A stretch of 64,000 bases of DNA, from NCBI RefSeq assembly GCF_003184905.1, contig NZ_QFRU01000005.1, positions 124,001-188,000 on the forward strand. Direction: 5' to 3'. This document shows positions 55,252 through 64,000 of the stretch, in pieces (the first letter of the stretch is position 1; the number at the start of each line of letters is the position of its first letter). The notes beneath the pieces are model-generated. The model did not search any database. It was not told the origin of the DNA and was given only the letters and a program-made list of their open reading frames with translations. A program made the translations under genes and the position numbers. The stretch is from Bacillus sp. CGMCC 1.16541. GTDB taxonomy: Bacteria; Bacillota; Bacilli; Bacillales; Bacillaceae_H.

Positions 55252-58020
55252 TTAACCTACGTAGTTTGCTTTTACGACATCTGCACAACGTGTACATAAC
55301 GTCTCATGTTCTGCATGACTACCAACAGTTTCTGATACTGTCCAACAACGTTCACACTTCTCGCCTTCAGCTACTGATACAACGATAGCTACCTTTTCAA
55401 ACGTTTGTGCGTCAGCTGGAGTAGTTGATAAATCTCCTGCAACTTCAAAATCAGATACAATAAACAACTGCTTAACATTCTCTTCAATTGAATCTAACAA
55501 TGCTTTTGTTTCTGAATTTGGATACATCGTAATTTTTGCTTCTAACGATTTCCCAATGACTTTTTCATTACGAGCTGCTTCAAGTGCTTTTAATACATCG
55601 TCTCGTAACTCCATAAATGCATCCCACTTTTTCTCTAATTCATCAGCACCTTCAATTTCACGCGCTTCAGGCATATCCACAAGTTGAACACTTTCTTCTG
55701 TAACACCAGAAATGTGCGTCCACACTTCATCTGCTGTATGCGACAAGATTGGTGACACTAATTTTGTTAGAGCTAATAATGTCTCATAAAGAACTGTTTG
55801 AATACTGCGACGCTCTACATTGTCTGCTGATTCGATGTATAGAACATCTTTTGCAAAATCTAAGTAGAATGAGCTCATATCGATTGTGCAGAAGTTATGA
55901 ATCGCATGATAGATTGCTGCAAACTCATATGTTTCATAAGAATTTTTCACTTTTGAAACTAGTTTATTCAGCTTCACTAACATGTAACGATCTACTTCGC
56001 GCAGTTCACTCATTGAAACCGCGTCAGTTTCATGATTATAATCAGCTAAGTTTCCTAATAAGAATCGGAACGTGTTACGGATTTTACGATACACTTCTGC
56101 TACTTGCTTTAAGATATTATCGGATACACGTACATCTGCTTGATAATCAACAGATGCTACCCACAGACGTAAAATATCTGCACCTAGTTGATTCATGACT
56201 TTAGATGGCAACACAACATTTCCAAGTGATTTACTCATCTTACGGCCCTCACCATCTAGAGCGAACCCATGGCTTAATACACCTTTGTATGGTGCTTTTC
56301 CTGTTACCGCAACACTTGTAGATAATGAAGAGTTAAACCAACCACGATACTGGTCAGATCCTTCTAAATATAAGTCTGCTGGACGTTGCAAATCATCTCG
56401 CTCTTCTAATACTGCTTGGTGTGAAGAACCAGAGTCAAACCATACATCCATAATGTCTGTTTCCTTTGTGAAATGACCATTCGGGCTTCCTTCATGTGTA
56501 AACCCTTCAGGAAGTAAATCTTTCGCTTCACGTTCAAACCAAATGTTTGAACCATGTTCTCTAAATAAAGTTGAGACATGTTTAATTGTTTCATCTGTAA
56601 TAATTGGCTCATCATTTTCTGCATAGAATACTGGAATTGGTACTCCCCATGCACGTTGACGCGAAATACACCAATCTCCACGATCACGAACCATGTTGTA
56701 AAGGCGCGTTTCTCCCCAAGCTGGTACCCATTTTGTTTCTTGTACAGCTTCTAATAATTCGTTTCGGAAATCCTTGATTGATGCGAACCACTGAGCTGTT
56801 GCACGGAAAATCGTTGGTTTTTTTGTACGCCAGTCATGTGGATACGAATGTGTAATAAAGTTAAGTTTTAATAATGAACCATTTTCTTGTAATTTTTCTG
56901 TGATTGGTTTATTTGCTTCATCATAGAATAATCCTGCAAACCCTTCAGCTTCTTCTGTCATATACCCTTTTGCATCAACTGGACATAAGACACCTAATCC
57001 ATATTTTTGACCAATGATAAAATCATCTTCACCATGACCTGGAGCTGTGTGTACACACCCGGTTCCAGCATCTGTTGTAACATGGTCTCCTAACATAACA
57101 AGAGAATCACGGCCATAGATTGGGTGTTGAGCGACAATGTTCTCTAATTCAGAGCCTTTATGGGTACGTACTACTTCATACTCATCCCACTCAATTGCTT
57201 TAGCCACTGCTTCAACAAGTTCAGACGCTACCACAAACTTTTCGTCATTTGCTGCTACAACACTATATTGTAAATCTGCATGTACAGCAATTCCTAAGTT
57301 TGCTGGAATTGTCCAAGGAGTTGTCGTCCAGATGATGATTTTTTCGTCTTGGCTTAATACACCTTTTCCATCTTTCACTGGAAATGCTACGTAAATAGAT
57401 GCCGAACGTTTATCGTAGTATTCAATTTCCGCTTCTGCCAAAGCTGACTCGCTTGAAGGAGACCAATAAACAGGTTTTAACCCTTTGTAAATGTAGCCTT
57501 TCTTCGCCATTTCGCCAAATACTTTAATTTGCTGCGCTTCATATTCTGGCTTCAACGTCACATAAGGATTTTCCCAATCACCACGAACGCCTAAGCGCTT
57601 AAATTGCTCACGTTGATTATCAATTTGTTCCCATGCATACTGTTCACAAAGTTTACGGAATTCAGCAACGCTCATTTCTTTACGATTTACTTTTTTATTT
57701 TTCGTTAAAGCTGTTTCAATCGGTAATCCGTGTGTATCCCACCCTGGAACATAAGGAGCACAATAACCTGTCATCGATTTATAGCGAACAATGAAATCCT
57801 TTAATACTTTGTTCAAAGCATGCCCCATATGGATGTCACCATTTGCATACGGAGGGCCATCATGTAAAACAAATAAAGGGCGCTCTTTTGTACGTTCTTG
57901 TACCTTCTCATAAATGTTCATATCTTCCCAATTTTGTTGCATTTGTGGTTCACGATTAGGAAGATTTCCACGCATTGGAAAATCAGTTTTTGGCATTAAC
58001 AATGTATCTTTGTACTCCAT
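55252..58020 (-). CDS. ileS: Isoleucyl-tRNA synthetase
   Basis: IleRS charges tRNA-Ile and edits misactivated valine. The 922-residue class I enzyme has the HIGH motif in [14 protein letters not shown], an inserted editing domain (about 190-390, with [11 protein letters not shown]), the KMSKS motif in [10 protein letters not shown] and C-terminal zinc cysteines in CERCW and CTRC. The ORF starts five codons earlier, but GGAGGTTGAAAAA precedes the ATG at 58020. A T-box leader controls it. The C-terminal zinc site marks it as the bacterial (mupirocin-sensitive-like) type, by family. Confidence 0.97.
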   Translation of the reverse strand: MEYKDTLLMPKTDFPMRGNLPNREPQMQQNWEDMNIYEKVQERTKERPLFVLHDGPPYANGDIHMGHALNKVLKDFIVRYKSMTGYCAPYVPGWDTHGLPIETALTKNKKVNRKEMSVAEFRKLCEQYAWEQIDNQREQFKRLGVRGDWENPYVTLKPEYEAQQIKVFGEMAKKGYIYKGLKPVYWSPSSESALAEAEIEYYDKRSASIYVAFPVKDGKGVLSQDEKIIIWTTTPWTIPANLGIAVHADLQYSVVAANDEKFVVASELVEAVAKAIEWDEYEVVRTHKGSELENIVAQHPIYGRDSLVMLGDHVTTDAGTGCVHTAPGHGEDDFIIGQKYGLGVLCPVDAKGYMTEEAEGFAGLFYDEANKPITEKLQENGSLLKLNFITHSYPHDWRTKKPTIFRATAQWFASIKDFRNELLEAVQETKWVPAWGETRLYNMVRDRGDWCISRQRAWGVPIPVFYAENDEPIITDETIKHVSTLFREHGSNIWFEREAKDLLPEGFTHEGSPNGHFTKETDIMDVWFDSGSSHQAVLEERDDLQRPADLYLEGSDQYRGWFNSSLSTSVAVTGKAPYKGVLSHGFALDGEGRKMSKSLGNVVLPSKVMNQLGADILRLWVASVDYQADVRVSDNILKQVAEVYRKIRNTFRFLLGNLADYNHETDAVSMSELREVDRYMLVKLNKLVSKVKNSYETYEFAAIYHAIHNFCTIDMSSFYLDFAKDVLYIESADNVERRSIQTVLYETLLALTKLVSPILSHTADEVWTHISGVTEESVQLVDMPEAREIEGADELEKKWDAFMELRDDVLKALEAARNEKVIGKSLEAKITMYPNSETKALLDSIEENVKQLFIVSDFEVAGDLSTTPADAQTFEKVAIVVSVAEGEKCERCWTVSETVGSHAEHETLCTRCADVVKANYVG

Positions 58021-58084
58021 TTTTTCAACCTCCATAAAACGTTAAAAGTAAAATTTTGATAAGGAAAAGCAGTTTTAAGACAAT

Positions 58085-58372
58085 AAAAAAAGACCTTCTC
58101 ATCCCAAAAAAGGGACGAGAAGGTCTCCCGCGGTACCACCCTTGTAGACTTTTTACACTCTCTATAAATAGGAGAGGAAAGGAAAAGTCCTCTTGCATAT
58201 TCGTAACGTGAATAAACCGCTTATGTCTACTATTAAGTTCGACATAGAACTCCAGGGTGATATTCGTTTCTTTCTTTTATATCGGGCTCTCACCAACCCC
58301 AATTCGCTTAGATAAAAGGTTAAAGAAACTACTGTCCCTTTCCTCGTCATTAACGTATGAAATATAATCTGT
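58085..58372 (-). ncRNA. T-box riboswitch controlling ileS
   Basis: The leader senses uncharged tRNA-Ile and switches from termination to antitermination. The conserved T-box AGGGTGGTACCGCG lies at 58129-58142; its UGGU pairs with the tRNA ACCA end. The terminator is a GAGACCTTCTC stem with TTTTTTT at 58085-58126. In stem I the AGAGAG-like and GNUG-like loop elements are recognisable (GGTGAGAGCCCGA near 58285), and ATC at 58259-58261 is a fitting isoleucine specifier. The 385-base gap between divIVA and ileS holds only this and its promoter. Confidence 0.93.
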
Positions 58373-58378
58373 TATCAA

Positions 58379-58408
58379 ATTATATGCTAATCGCTGTTAA
58401 GAAGTCAA
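58379..58408 (-). promoter_or_regulatory. Sigma-A promoter for the ileS T-box leader
   Basis: TTGACT (58403-58408) and TATAAT (58379-58384) are 18 bases apart on the minus strand, just past the divIVA stop. Confidence 0.85.
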
Positions 58409-58421
58409 GACGATGTCATGA

Positions 58422-58916
58422 CTACTCTACTTTTTGTTCCTCAAGCTTCATTTCATACTCCATTAGATGATCCCAGTCATCTGCATTAAGCATTTCAAGT
58501 TGTGCTTCCACTAACATTCTAAAGCGTGTACGGAATACTTTTGACTGCTTTTTAAGTTCTTCAATGTCAATTGCAATTTTACGTGATTTAGATAACGATT
58601 CATTAATAATGCGGTCTGCATTTTTTTCTGCTTCTTTTACAATAAGCTTTGCTTCTTTATCTGCATTTCGCTTTACTTCTTCTGCTGCTTCTTGTGCGAT
58701 TAAAATTGACTTATTAAGCGTGTCTTCAATGTTGGCAAAATGACTTAAACGCTCTGTTAGTTCATGCACTCTTGTTTCAAGCTCTTTTTTTTCGCGAATC
58801 AGTAGTTCGTAATCTTTGATTACTTGATCTAAAAATTCGTTTACTTCGTCCTCATCATATCCTCGGAACCCACGATTAAATTCCTTATTATGAATATCTA
58901 AAGGGGTTAAAGGCAT
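58422..58916 (-). CDS. divIVA: Cell pole and septum protein DivIVA
   Basis: DivIVA binds curved membrane at the division site and poles; it positions MinCD through MinJ, and in sporulation helps anchor chromosome origins. The 164-residue protein has the lipid-binding N terminus MPLTPLDIHNKEFNRGFRGY, with Phe17 and Arg18 exposed as in B. subtilis, followed by long coiled coils (about 25-155). GGAGGTGGCTACT before the ATG at 58916 fixes the start; an earlier in-frame ATG is rejected. Confidence 0.97.
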   Translation of the reverse strand: MPLTPLDIHNKEFNRGFRGYDEDEVNEFLDQVIKDYELLIREKKELETRVHELTERLSHFANIEDTLNKSILIAQEAAEEVKRNADKEAKLIVKEAEKNADRIINESLSKSRKIAIDIEELKKQSKVFRTRFRMLVEAQLEMLNADDWDHLMEYEMKLEEQKVE

Positions 58917-58997
58917 AGTAGCCACCTCCATGTTGTCTCAATCTCATTAATTATGGTAAATTCGACATTTTTTTATGAAACCCTTCAAAAAACAAAA

Positions 58998-59771
58998 TTA
59001 TTTTTGTTTTCCTACAACAATTCGCCACTTATCTTTTTTTGTTTTGCCATCAATTGATATGATTTTACCTCTGCCGTATCCTCGTAATGACAGCATATCT
59101 CCTTCTCTACACTCAAAAGAAGGCTGTTCAATCGTTTTCCAATTGACTTTTGCTAAACCATGTTCAATAAGTACCTGAACTTTTTGACGTGAGATATTAT
59201 GTATGTTTGCTAAAATAACGTCTAAACGCATAGACGATACTGTACACGTTTGTTCTATTACTTCTTCTCGTATTTCGACTAACTGTTCGCTGAGAATGCT
59301 TTTTAGATGCACTTTCCCTTTACCAATTGATTGTAGATTAGACTCAATATAACTAGCGGTTTCGTTTGCAATGACTAATTGAACTTGATCATCTTGCACA
59401 AGAATATCACCAAACTTAGAACGTCGCAACCCAAGGGACATGAGCGAACCTAACACTTGTGGATGTTCAATGGTTACAAACTTTTTAGCGTATTCAATCT
59501 CATAAAACGCTAATTGAAAGTCTTCAAGTTCTGGCACGTAATAATCTGGATAAATCAATGCCCGTTTCCTTTCAGAAGATTCAATTCCTCCTTGAAACGC
59601 AATGTTCACATCACCTTCTGTTCCAATAATTGAAAGAGCAATTTGCTGCTCTCGAGGATCTAAGAAATCGGTTAACTTTGGGCTGTATTGATTTGTTACT
59701 TCTTCTTTCCATTCAAGAACTTGGTCAATAAAACCACGTTCCTCTTGTCGAAAATGTTGATAAATTGACAT
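58998..59771 (-). CDS. ylmH: S4-domain RNA-binding protein YlmH
   Basis: The 257-residue protein has an N-terminal globular domain (about 1-170) and a C-terminal S4 domain (about 180-250, with RLDVILANIHNISRQKVQVLIEHGLAKVNW). YlmH lies in the ylmC-divIVA cluster of Firmicutes; in B. subtilis it was reported to take part in ribosome-associated quality control and poly-alanine tailing, a pathway to which rqcH in this window also belongs. It is separated from ylmG by a terminator-like hairpin of 24 bases. Confidence 0.93.
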   Translation of the reverse strand: MSIYQHFRQEERGFIDQVLEWKEEVTNQYSPKLTDFLDPREQQIALSIIGTEGDVNIAFQGGIESSERKRALIYPDYYVPELEDFQLAFYEIEYAKKFVTIEHPQVLGSLMSLGLRRSKFGDILVQDDQVQLVIANETASYIESNLQSIGKGKVHLKSILSEQLVEIREEVIEQTCTVSSMRLDVILANIHNISRQKVQVLIEHGLAKVNWKTIEQPSFECREGDMLSLRGYGRGKIISIDGKTKKDKWRIVVGKQK

Positions 59772-59799
59772 GTATGTTCTCCATTTTAAAGAGGCATGT

Positions 59800-59828
59800 A
59801 AAAAAAAGGAATCAGGTGGATTCCTTTT
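59800..59828 (-). terminator. Hairpin at the end of ylmG
   Basis: AAAAGGAATC and GATTCCTTTT pair around CACCT on the minus strand and run into TTTT; the left arm overlaps the last codon of ylmG. It would reduce read-through into ylmH. Confidence 0.75.
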
Positions 59829-60096
59829 ATACCAGTCCTAACATTTGAAATAAGGCAACTAATCCCGACGAAGCAAATCTTAGTACAAAAATAGCAACAA
59901 TCGGTGAAATGTCAATCATTCCAAGTGGAGGAATAATTTTTCTAAATTGCTCTAAATACGGTTCACATATTGTTCCTAACATAACACCAAATTTTGATTC
60001 ACGCAAATTTGGTACCCACGATAACAAAATGTAAATAATAAGTGCCCATGAGTAAATTTCAATGAGCCTTAATAATAAAACTAATACAAACTCCAT
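59827..60096 (-). CDS. ylmG: YggT family membrane protein YlmG
   Basis: An 89-residue protein with two membrane helices (about 3-23 and 65-85) around the conserved [10 protein letters not shown] and [17 protein letters not shown] segments typical of the YggT family. The family is associated with cell division clusters and, in plants and cyanobacteria, with thylakoid or nucleoid organisation; its exact work in bacilli is unknown. It lies 6 bases after sepF. Confidence 0.92.
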   Translation of the reverse strand: MEFVLVLLLRLIEIYSWALIIYILLSWVPNLRESKFGVMLGTICEPYLEQFRKIIPPLGMIDISPIVAIFVLRFASSGLVALFQMLGLV

Positions 60097-60102
60097 CTAC
60101 AA

Positions 60103-60558
60103 TTACCACCTCTTTTTATTGATTGCTTCTTGCTCAGCCATCATACTCGAAACCTTCCCTGTCACATCTACATTATCAGGTGTACATAGGAAAATATCAG
60201 TACCTACCTTCTGAATATCGCCACCTAATGCATAAACAGTCCCACTTAAAAAGTCAACAATACGGACACCTTGGTCGCGAGAAATACTTTGTAAATTCAC
60301 CACAACAGCTTTCCGATTTTTTAAATGATCTGTAATTTCCTGCGCTTCAGCATATTCGCGTGGTTCGTACACAACCATTTTGGTTGATTTTTGAACACTC
60401 TGTAAGCTTATAACATTTTGTTGTTTCATTTGCGACTGCTTTTGTTGTTTATCTTGTATCATATCTTCGCTCTCTTCGACTAGTTCTTCTTGTTGCTCGA
60501 CATATTCTTGCTCATCTTCTAAACCGAAAAAGTTGCGAAATCGATTTTGAAACGACAT
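60103..60558 (-). CDS. sepF: Cell division protein SepF
   Basis: SepF binds FtsZ and the membrane and forms rings that shape the septum. The 151-residue protein begins [20 protein letters not shown] (membrane-binding amphipathic helix, then an acidic linker rich in E and Q, about 15-60) and has the C-terminal FtsZ-binding domain (about 60-140, with [26 protein letters not shown]). It lies 14 bases after ylmE, between ylmE and ylmG as is normal. Confidence 0.96.
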   Translation of the reverse strand: MSFQNRFRNFFGLEDEQEYVEQQEELVEESEDMIQDKQQKQSQMKQQNVISLQSVQKSTKMVVYEPREYAEAQEITDHLKNRKAVVVNLQSISRDQGVRIVDFLSGTVYALGGDIQKVGTDIFLCTPDNVDVTGKVSSMMAEQEAINKKRW

Positions 60559-60572
60559 AAATCGCCACCCCC

Positions 60573-61253
60573 TTACTTTTCATTACCTACAAGAATAGTT
60601 CCCAAACGAATAAATGTAGCACCTTCTTCGATTGCGATTTGATAATCATTCGACATTCCCATTGATAGTTCAGTACATGGTGCATATGATAAAGAAAGAG
60701 CTTGTACACGTTGTTGAAGCTTTCGTAATGCTTTAAAACAATGACGTATTGTATGGTCATCTTCAACATGAGGGGCCATTGTCATGAGTCCTATTACTTC
60801 AATATTTGCAAATGATTGAAGTTCTTCAATAAATGGCATGACTTCCTCTTCACTTATTCCGTGTTTGGACTCCTCTTGTGAAACATTCACTTGAACAAAA
60901 CATTTTATTTTCTTTTGTGCACGCTTGTCGATTTCTTTCGCTAAAGATATACGGTCTAACGAATGAATATAATCTACTCGTTCAATGATGTTTTTTACTT
61001 TTCGCGTTTGTAAGGTGCCAATAAAATGCCAGCTTACATCTCCTTGTATAGATCCTTGCTTTTCAATCATTTCTTCATCGCGATTTTCTCCTAGGTGTGT
61101 AATACCTGCTTCTACTGCTTCTTGTGCGCGATTTGTTGAAACATATTTTGTCACAGCAATAATACGAATTTCATTAGGATTGCGCTTTGCTAGGTCACAT
61201 GACTCATCAATTTCACGCTTAATGTGCTCTAAGTTGTGCAAAACTGTTGCCAC
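60573..61253 (-). CDS. ylmE: PLP-binding protein YlmE (YggS/PROSC family)
   Basis: This 226-residue TIM-barrel protein binds pyridoxal phosphate and takes part in vitamin B6 and amino acid homeostasis without catalysing a known reaction. The PLP lysine is in IIAVTKYV near 36; [20 protein letters not shown] and the phosphate-binding [23 protein letters not shown] are present. It overlaps nothing; ylmD ends 7 bases upstream. The family is present in nearly all bacteria. Confidence 0.95.
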   Translation of the reverse strand: MATVLHNLEHIKREIDESCDLAKRNPNEIRIIAVTKYVSTNRAQEAVEAGITHLGENRDEEMIEKQGSIQGDVSWHFIGTLQTRKVKNIIERVDYIHSLDRISLAKEIDKRAQKKIKCFVQVNVSQEESKHGISEEEVMPFIEELQSFANIEVIGLMTMAPHVEDDHTIRHCFKALRKLQQRVQALSLSYAPCTELSMGMSNDYQIAIEEGATFIRLGTILVGNEK

Positions 61254-61260
61254 TTTCTAC

Positions 61261-62106
61261 TCAATCCTCCTTAAAACCAATAAAACTTAACATACGTCCC
61301 GTTCTCCCTTTATCTCGACGGTGTGAGAAAAATAGGTCATCATGACAACTTGTACAATAAGAAGTGGTCATGATATTTTCTTGTGGAACACCTGCTTTTT
61401 GTATTAGTAGCTCATTTGTTTTCTTTAAGTCTAAAGCATATTGCCCTTCACTCACAATTTGATATGTAGATTGACTCTTTTCTTCACCAAGTACTTGATG
61501 AATAAATGTAATGACTCTGTCGTCTACTACATAGCAGCACTGTCCGATAGAAGGCCCGATGGTTACAAATATATCTGTAGGTAAAACGCCTTCTTCATTC
61601 ACCCATTTGCCAATCATACTTCCTACAATATCTTTAACAGTTCCTTGCCAACCTGCATGCGCTAAACCAATTAAATGTTTGCTTGGTGCAAAGAAGTAAA
61701 GAGGTACGCAATCAGCAAAACATAATGTTAATAACAGATTCGATTCGTCTGTATAAATGCCATCTGTTACTGGAACTCCATCTTTGTACTCATAAACTCC
61801 CTTTTCACAGTCTCCTTTTGTTACCTTTACGACTTTATTATCATGAACTTGTTCAGCACATACCCATTGTGATAACTCCATCTTTAAGACATCAGAAACA
61901 ATTTGACGATTATGAATAACATCTTCTTTATGATCATTAACATGTAAGCCTAAGTTTAATGACGCAAAAGATTGTTGACTAACTCCACCATTTTTTGTCG
62001 TAAAACCACTAACTAATCCTTTATGTTGTTTCATCCAACTTTCAAGAATCATTGTCGATTTATGTTCGCTTAGTTGAAAAATATCAGGATTCATGTAAGC
62101 ATGCAC
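61261..62106 (-). CDS. ylmD: Multicopper-oxidase-like purine nucleoside phosphorylase/peptidoglycan editing factor YlmD (PgeF)
   Basis: The 281-residue protein belongs to the DUF152/PgeF family. Members act on purine nucleosides (adenosine deamination and phosphorolysis) and in E. coli an editing function in peptidoglycan synthesis was reported. The metal-site motifs are present: HVNDHKED, CFADCVPLYFF, GLAHAGWQGTVKDI and the C-terminal CTSCHDDLFFSHRRDKGRTGR. An alternative ATG at 62094 would shorten it by four residues. It lies before ylmE in the cluster. Confidence 0.92.
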   Translation of the reverse strand: MHAYMNPDIFQLSEHKSTMILESWMKQHKGLVSGFTTKNGGVSQQSFASLNLGLHVNDHKEDVIHNRQIVSDVLKMELSQWVCAEQVHDNKVVKVTKGDCEKGVYEYKDGVPVTDGIYTDESNLLLTLCFADCVPLYFFAPSKHLIGLAHAGWQGTVKDIVGSMIGKWVNEEGVLPTDIFVTIGPSIGQCCYVVDDRVITFIHQVLGEEKSQSTYQIVSEGQYALDLKKTNELLIQKAGVPQENIMTTSYCTSCHDDLFFSHRRDKGRTGRMLSFIGFKED

Positions 62107-62175
62107 ACCTTCGTTTCATCGATTGTTATGCAAATATTGTACCACATTTATATAATCGCTGTTGACAAAATTGTT

Positions 62176-62430
62176 TTATTTCTCCTCGTATTCATACGTT
62201 TCTTTATATCGAACTAAAATAACATCTGCCCCAATTTTAACAATATTTGTCCATGGAATGACAACATCATCCTCTTTTCCAAAAAAGCCAAGCATTCTTG
62301 AACTATTAATAATGACTGCTTCAATTTTCCCTGTATTTAAATCAATATCAATATCTCCAATATTACCAAGCTTTTTCCCATCCGCCACATTGACAACATC
62401 TTTCGTCTGAAAATCTGAGATTCTAATCAT
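62176..62430 (-). CDS. ylmC: PRC-barrel protein YlmC (YmxH family), sporulation-associated
   Basis: An 84-residue PRC-barrel protein of the YlmC/YmxH family, known to be expressed during sporulation in relatives but with no defined activity. The core MIRISDFQTKDVVNVADGKKLG and IGDIDIDLNTGKIEAVII are present, and VIPWTNIVKIGADVILV forms the rest of the barrel. GGAGGGGCGGTAT places the start at 62430, five codons inside the longest ORF. It is divergent from sigG, with 418 bases between. Confidence 0.9.
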   Translation of the reverse strand: MIRISDFQTKDVVNVADGKKLGNIGDIDIDLNTGKIEAVIINSSRMLGFFGKEDDVVIPWTNIVKIGADVILVRYKETYEYEEK

Positions 62431-62785
62431 ATACCGCCCCTCCATCTTTTGACTCTATTCTATATATATTTATCACTTTTAGTATTCATGAGAAGATTAT
62501 TATTACAATTTCACACACTTTTAAAAGGATACACCCTATTTGTGAAAGTCGATTTTGGTGAATTTTTGTTTTGGATAACAAATAATGACCCATAACTTAC
62601 TTCTACTTCAATTAACCTTAAAACGTTACCTTTTAAAAATCACTCTAAAATAACAACATTTGAAAAAAAGAGCCTGATAAAAGAAAAAAACTTCCAATGA
62701 CAAATCTCTACAAATCCCTAGCTTCGTTGCCGATTCAATGTGCCAAATTAAACACACCTTCTCACCTCTATGTAATCGTATATGC
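62431..62785. other. Gene-free AT-rich region between ylmC and the sigG promoter
   Basis: I see no ORF with a ribosome-binding site, no repeats longer than about 10 bases, and no remnant of ylmA, the ABC-type gene present in B. subtilis between sigG and ylmC. There are no terminal inverted repeats or target-site duplications that would explain the inverted sigG. It should carry the ylmC promoter, which I cannot pin down. Confidence 0.7.
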
Positions 62786-62813
62786 ATATTTTTTCCTTCA
62801 AAGGAGATACTGA
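62785..62813 (+). promoter_or_regulatory. Sigma-F-like promoter of sigG
   Basis: GCATA (62785-62789 area), 14 bases, then GGAGATACTG (62804-62813) fits the sigma-F consensus GYATA and GGNNANAHTR at every defined base. It lies about 40 bases upstream of the sigG start, as expected for forespore expression. Confidence 0.75.
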
Positions 62814-62826
62814 ACTCTGAACATCA

Positions 62827-62845
62827 TCTCCTGTTAGGAGGGAAA
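62827..62845 (+). other. Hairpin hiding the sigG Shine-Dalgarno sequence
   Basis: CTCCT, loop GTT, AGGAG: the second arm is the ribosome-binding site itself. It would compete with ribosome binding in the short leader. A second possible partner of the CTCCT, the AGGAGAT at about 62802-62808, overlaps the promoter -10 and is unlikely to be in the transcript. Confidence 0.6.
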
Positions 62846-62848
62846 GAA

Positions 62849-63628
62849 TTGACAAGAAACAAAGTAGAAATTTGCGGAGTAGATACTTCAAAGCTTCCTG
62901 TATTAAAAAATGATGAAATGCGTAAACTTTTTACGCAAATGCAAGCTGGAGATGTATCAGCTCGAGAAAAGCTTGTAAATGGGAATCTACGCTTAGTACT
63001 GAGTGTGATTCAACGTTTCAACAATCGTGGAGAGTTTGTTGATGATTTATTTCAAGTAGGTTGCATTGGATTAATGAAATCCATTGATAACTTTGACTTA
63101 AGTCAAAATGTTAAATTCTCTACCTATGCCGTGCCAATGATTATTGGTGAGATAAGAAGATACTTACGGGATAATAATCCTATCCGCGTGTCACGATCTC
63201 TTCGTGATATCGCCTATAAAGCTTTACAAGTTCGAGAACGATTAATGAGTGAAACATCAAAAGAACCATCAGCAGAAGAAATATCTAAAGTATTAGACGT
63301 TCCACACGAGGAGATTGTGTTTGCCCTTGATGCTATTCAAGACCCTGTCTCATTATTTGAACCAATTTATAATGATGGTGGCGATCCTATTTATGTGATG
63401 GACCAACTAAGCGACGAACGCAATCGAGATTCACAGTGGGTTGAAGAATTAGCATTAAAAGAAGGAATGCGACGATTAAATGAACGAGAAAAACTCATTT
63501 TACGTAAACGATTCTTTCAAGGTAAGACTCAAATGGAAGTAGCTGAAGAAATTGGTATTTCACAAGCACAGGTATCAAGGCTTGAAAAAGCAGCTATTAA
63601 ACAAATGAATAAAAACATCCAAAGCTAA
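62849..63628 (+). CDS. sigG: Sporulation sigma factor SigG, TTG start
   Basis: SigG drives late forespore transcription after engulfment. The 259-residue protein reads TRNKVEICGVDTSKLPVLK after the initiator and continues nearly identical to B. subtilis SigG: region 2 with DDLFQVGCIGLMKSIDNFD and STYAVPMIIGEIRRYLRD, and region 4 with KTQMEVAEEIGISQAQVSRLEK. AGGAGGGAAAGAA sets a TTG at 62849-62851 as start; a longer frame upstream has no such signal. It reads on the plus strand, opposite to sigE and to ylmC, whereas in B. subtilis it follows sigE in the same direction. Confidence 0.97.
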   Translation: MTRNKVEICGVDTSKLPVLKNDEMRKLFTQMQAGDVSAREKLVNGNLRLVLSVIQRFNNRGEFVDDLFQVGCIGLMKSIDNFDLSQNVKFSTYAVPMIIGEIRRYLRDNNPIRVSRSLRDIAYKALQVRERLMSETSKEPSAEEISKVLDVPHEEIVFALDAIQDPVSLFEPIYNDGGDPIYVMDQLSDERNRDSQWVEELALKEGMRRLNEREKLILRKRFFQGKTQMEVAEEIGISQAQVSRLEKAAIKQMNKNIQS

Positions 63629-63661
63629 TAAAAAAACATGGGGTAACCCCATGTTTTTTTA
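63629..63661. terminator. Shared bidirectional terminator between sigG and sigE
   Basis: AAAAAAACATGGGGT and its complement ACCCCATGTTTTTTT flank a single A (centre about 63646). The symmetry gives a run of T after the stem on both strands, so it can end both convergent genes. Confidence 0.88.
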
Positions 63662-64000
63662 TTAAACCATTTTGTTAAACTCTTTTCGTAACCGTTTTAT
63701 AATTCTTTTTTCAAGTCTTGAGATGTAAGATTGAGAGATTCCAAGCATGTCCGCTACATCTTTTTGTGTTTTCTCTTCCCCACCACTTAAACCGAATCGT
63801 AATTCCATAATTTGCTTCTCTCGATCATTTAATTGATGTAGTGCTTTTAATAGTAACTTTCGATCTACATTTGCTTCTAAATCTTTCGTAATAATATCTT
63901 CTTCTGTACCTAGTACATCGGATAATAACAACTCATTGCCATCCCAATCAATATTCAATGGTTCATCAAACGATACTTCTGAGCGTATCTTATTATTGCG
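63662..64000 (-). CDS. sigE: Sporulation sigma factor SigE, C-terminal part, 5' end cut by window edge
   Basis: SigE is the mother-cell sigma factor made as pro-SigE and activated by SpoIIGA. The last 112 residues are present, in frame to the edge. They begin [14 protein letters not shown], contain [17 protein letters not shown] and region 4 [11 protein letters not shown], then [22 protein letters not shown], and end FNKMV, nearly identical to B. subtilis SigE as recalled. The pro-sequence and region 2 lie outside the window. Confidence 0.96.
   Translation of the reverse strand, partial: RNNKIRSEVSFDEPLNIDWDGNELLLSDVLGTEEDIITKDLEANVDRKLLLKALHQLNDREKQIMELRFGLSGGEEKTQKDVADMLGISQSYISRLEKRIIKRLRKEFNKMV

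Noticed and set aside
62446-62784. Possible mobile element explaining the inverted sigG
   Set aside because: No transposase fragment, terminal inverted repeats or direct repeats could be seen at either side.
62738-62848. N-terminal extension of sigG
   Set aside because: It covers the sigma-F-like promoter and leader; the conserved protein starts at the TTG after AGGAGG.

Overview
This 64 kb window is a stretch of core chromosome from a low-GC, endospore-forming Firmicute of the Bacillaceae type. The evidence is gene content and order. Reading right to left on the minus strand, the order is sigE, sigG, ylmC-ylmH, divIVA, ileS, lspA, rluD, the pyrimidine operon, rqcH/yloB/yloC, remA-gmk-rpoZ-coaBC-priA-def-fmt-rsmB-rlmN-prpC-prkC-rsgA-rpe-thiN, spoVM/rpmB, yloU-fakA, sdaAB-sdaAA-recG, fapR-plsX-fabD-fabG-acpP, rnc, smc, ftsY, ylxM-ffh-rpsP-khpA-ylqD-rimM-trmD. 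From memory this is close to the layout in Bacillus subtilis. spoVM, sigG and sigE show that the organism sporulates. The species cannot be fixed from the sequence alone. There is no rRNA, tRNA, CRISPR array, insertion sequence or prophage in view.

Region by region. Positions 1-8.6 kb hold tRNA and ribosome maturation (trmD, rimM, khpA, rpsP), the signal recognition particle pathway (ffh, its regulator ylxM, and the receptor ftsY) and smc. Positions 8.7-13.4 kb hold rnc and the fatty acid and phospholipid initiation operon fapR-plsX-fabD-fabG-acpP, with a FapR operator over its start point. Positions 13.6-20.9 kb hold recG, the two-subunit L-serine dehydratase, an inserted multi-pass PTS_EIIC_2/PfoR-like membrane protein with a PurR-box-like inverted pair upstream, and fakA with its partner yloU. 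Positions 21-30.6 kb hold rpmB, the 26-residue spoVM, thiN, rpe, the ribosome GTPase rsgA, the PASTA kinase prkC and its phosphatase prpC, the rRNA methylases rlmN and rsmB, then fmt and def. Positions 30.6-41.3 kb hold priA, coaBC, rpoZ, gmk, remA, yloC, a Ca2+ P-type ATPase and rqcH. Positions 41.4-53.3 kb are a complete UMP biosynthesis operon (pyrR-pyrP-pyrB-pyrC-carA-carB-pyrK-pyrD-pyrF-pyrE), with three PyrR-type attenuators upstream of pyrR, pyrP and pyrB. Positions 53.3-62.4 kb hold rluD, lspA, a cysteine-less DksA/TraR-like protein, ileS with a T-box leader, divIVA and ylmH-ylmC. The right end holds sigG and the C-terminal part of sigE.

Nearly all genes read on the minus strand; only rpmB, rqcH and sigG read on the plus strand. 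The most unusual points are these. sigG is inverted relative to sigE and converges on it across a shared symmetrical terminator; in B. subtilis the two are co-directional. The sigG leader has a sigma-F-like promoter, a TTG start and a small hairpin that would hide its Shine-Dalgarno sequence. The inserted PTS_EIIC_2-like gene carries a probable PurR control region. I found no wholly new multi-gene system; the window is mainly conserved housekeeping DNA.
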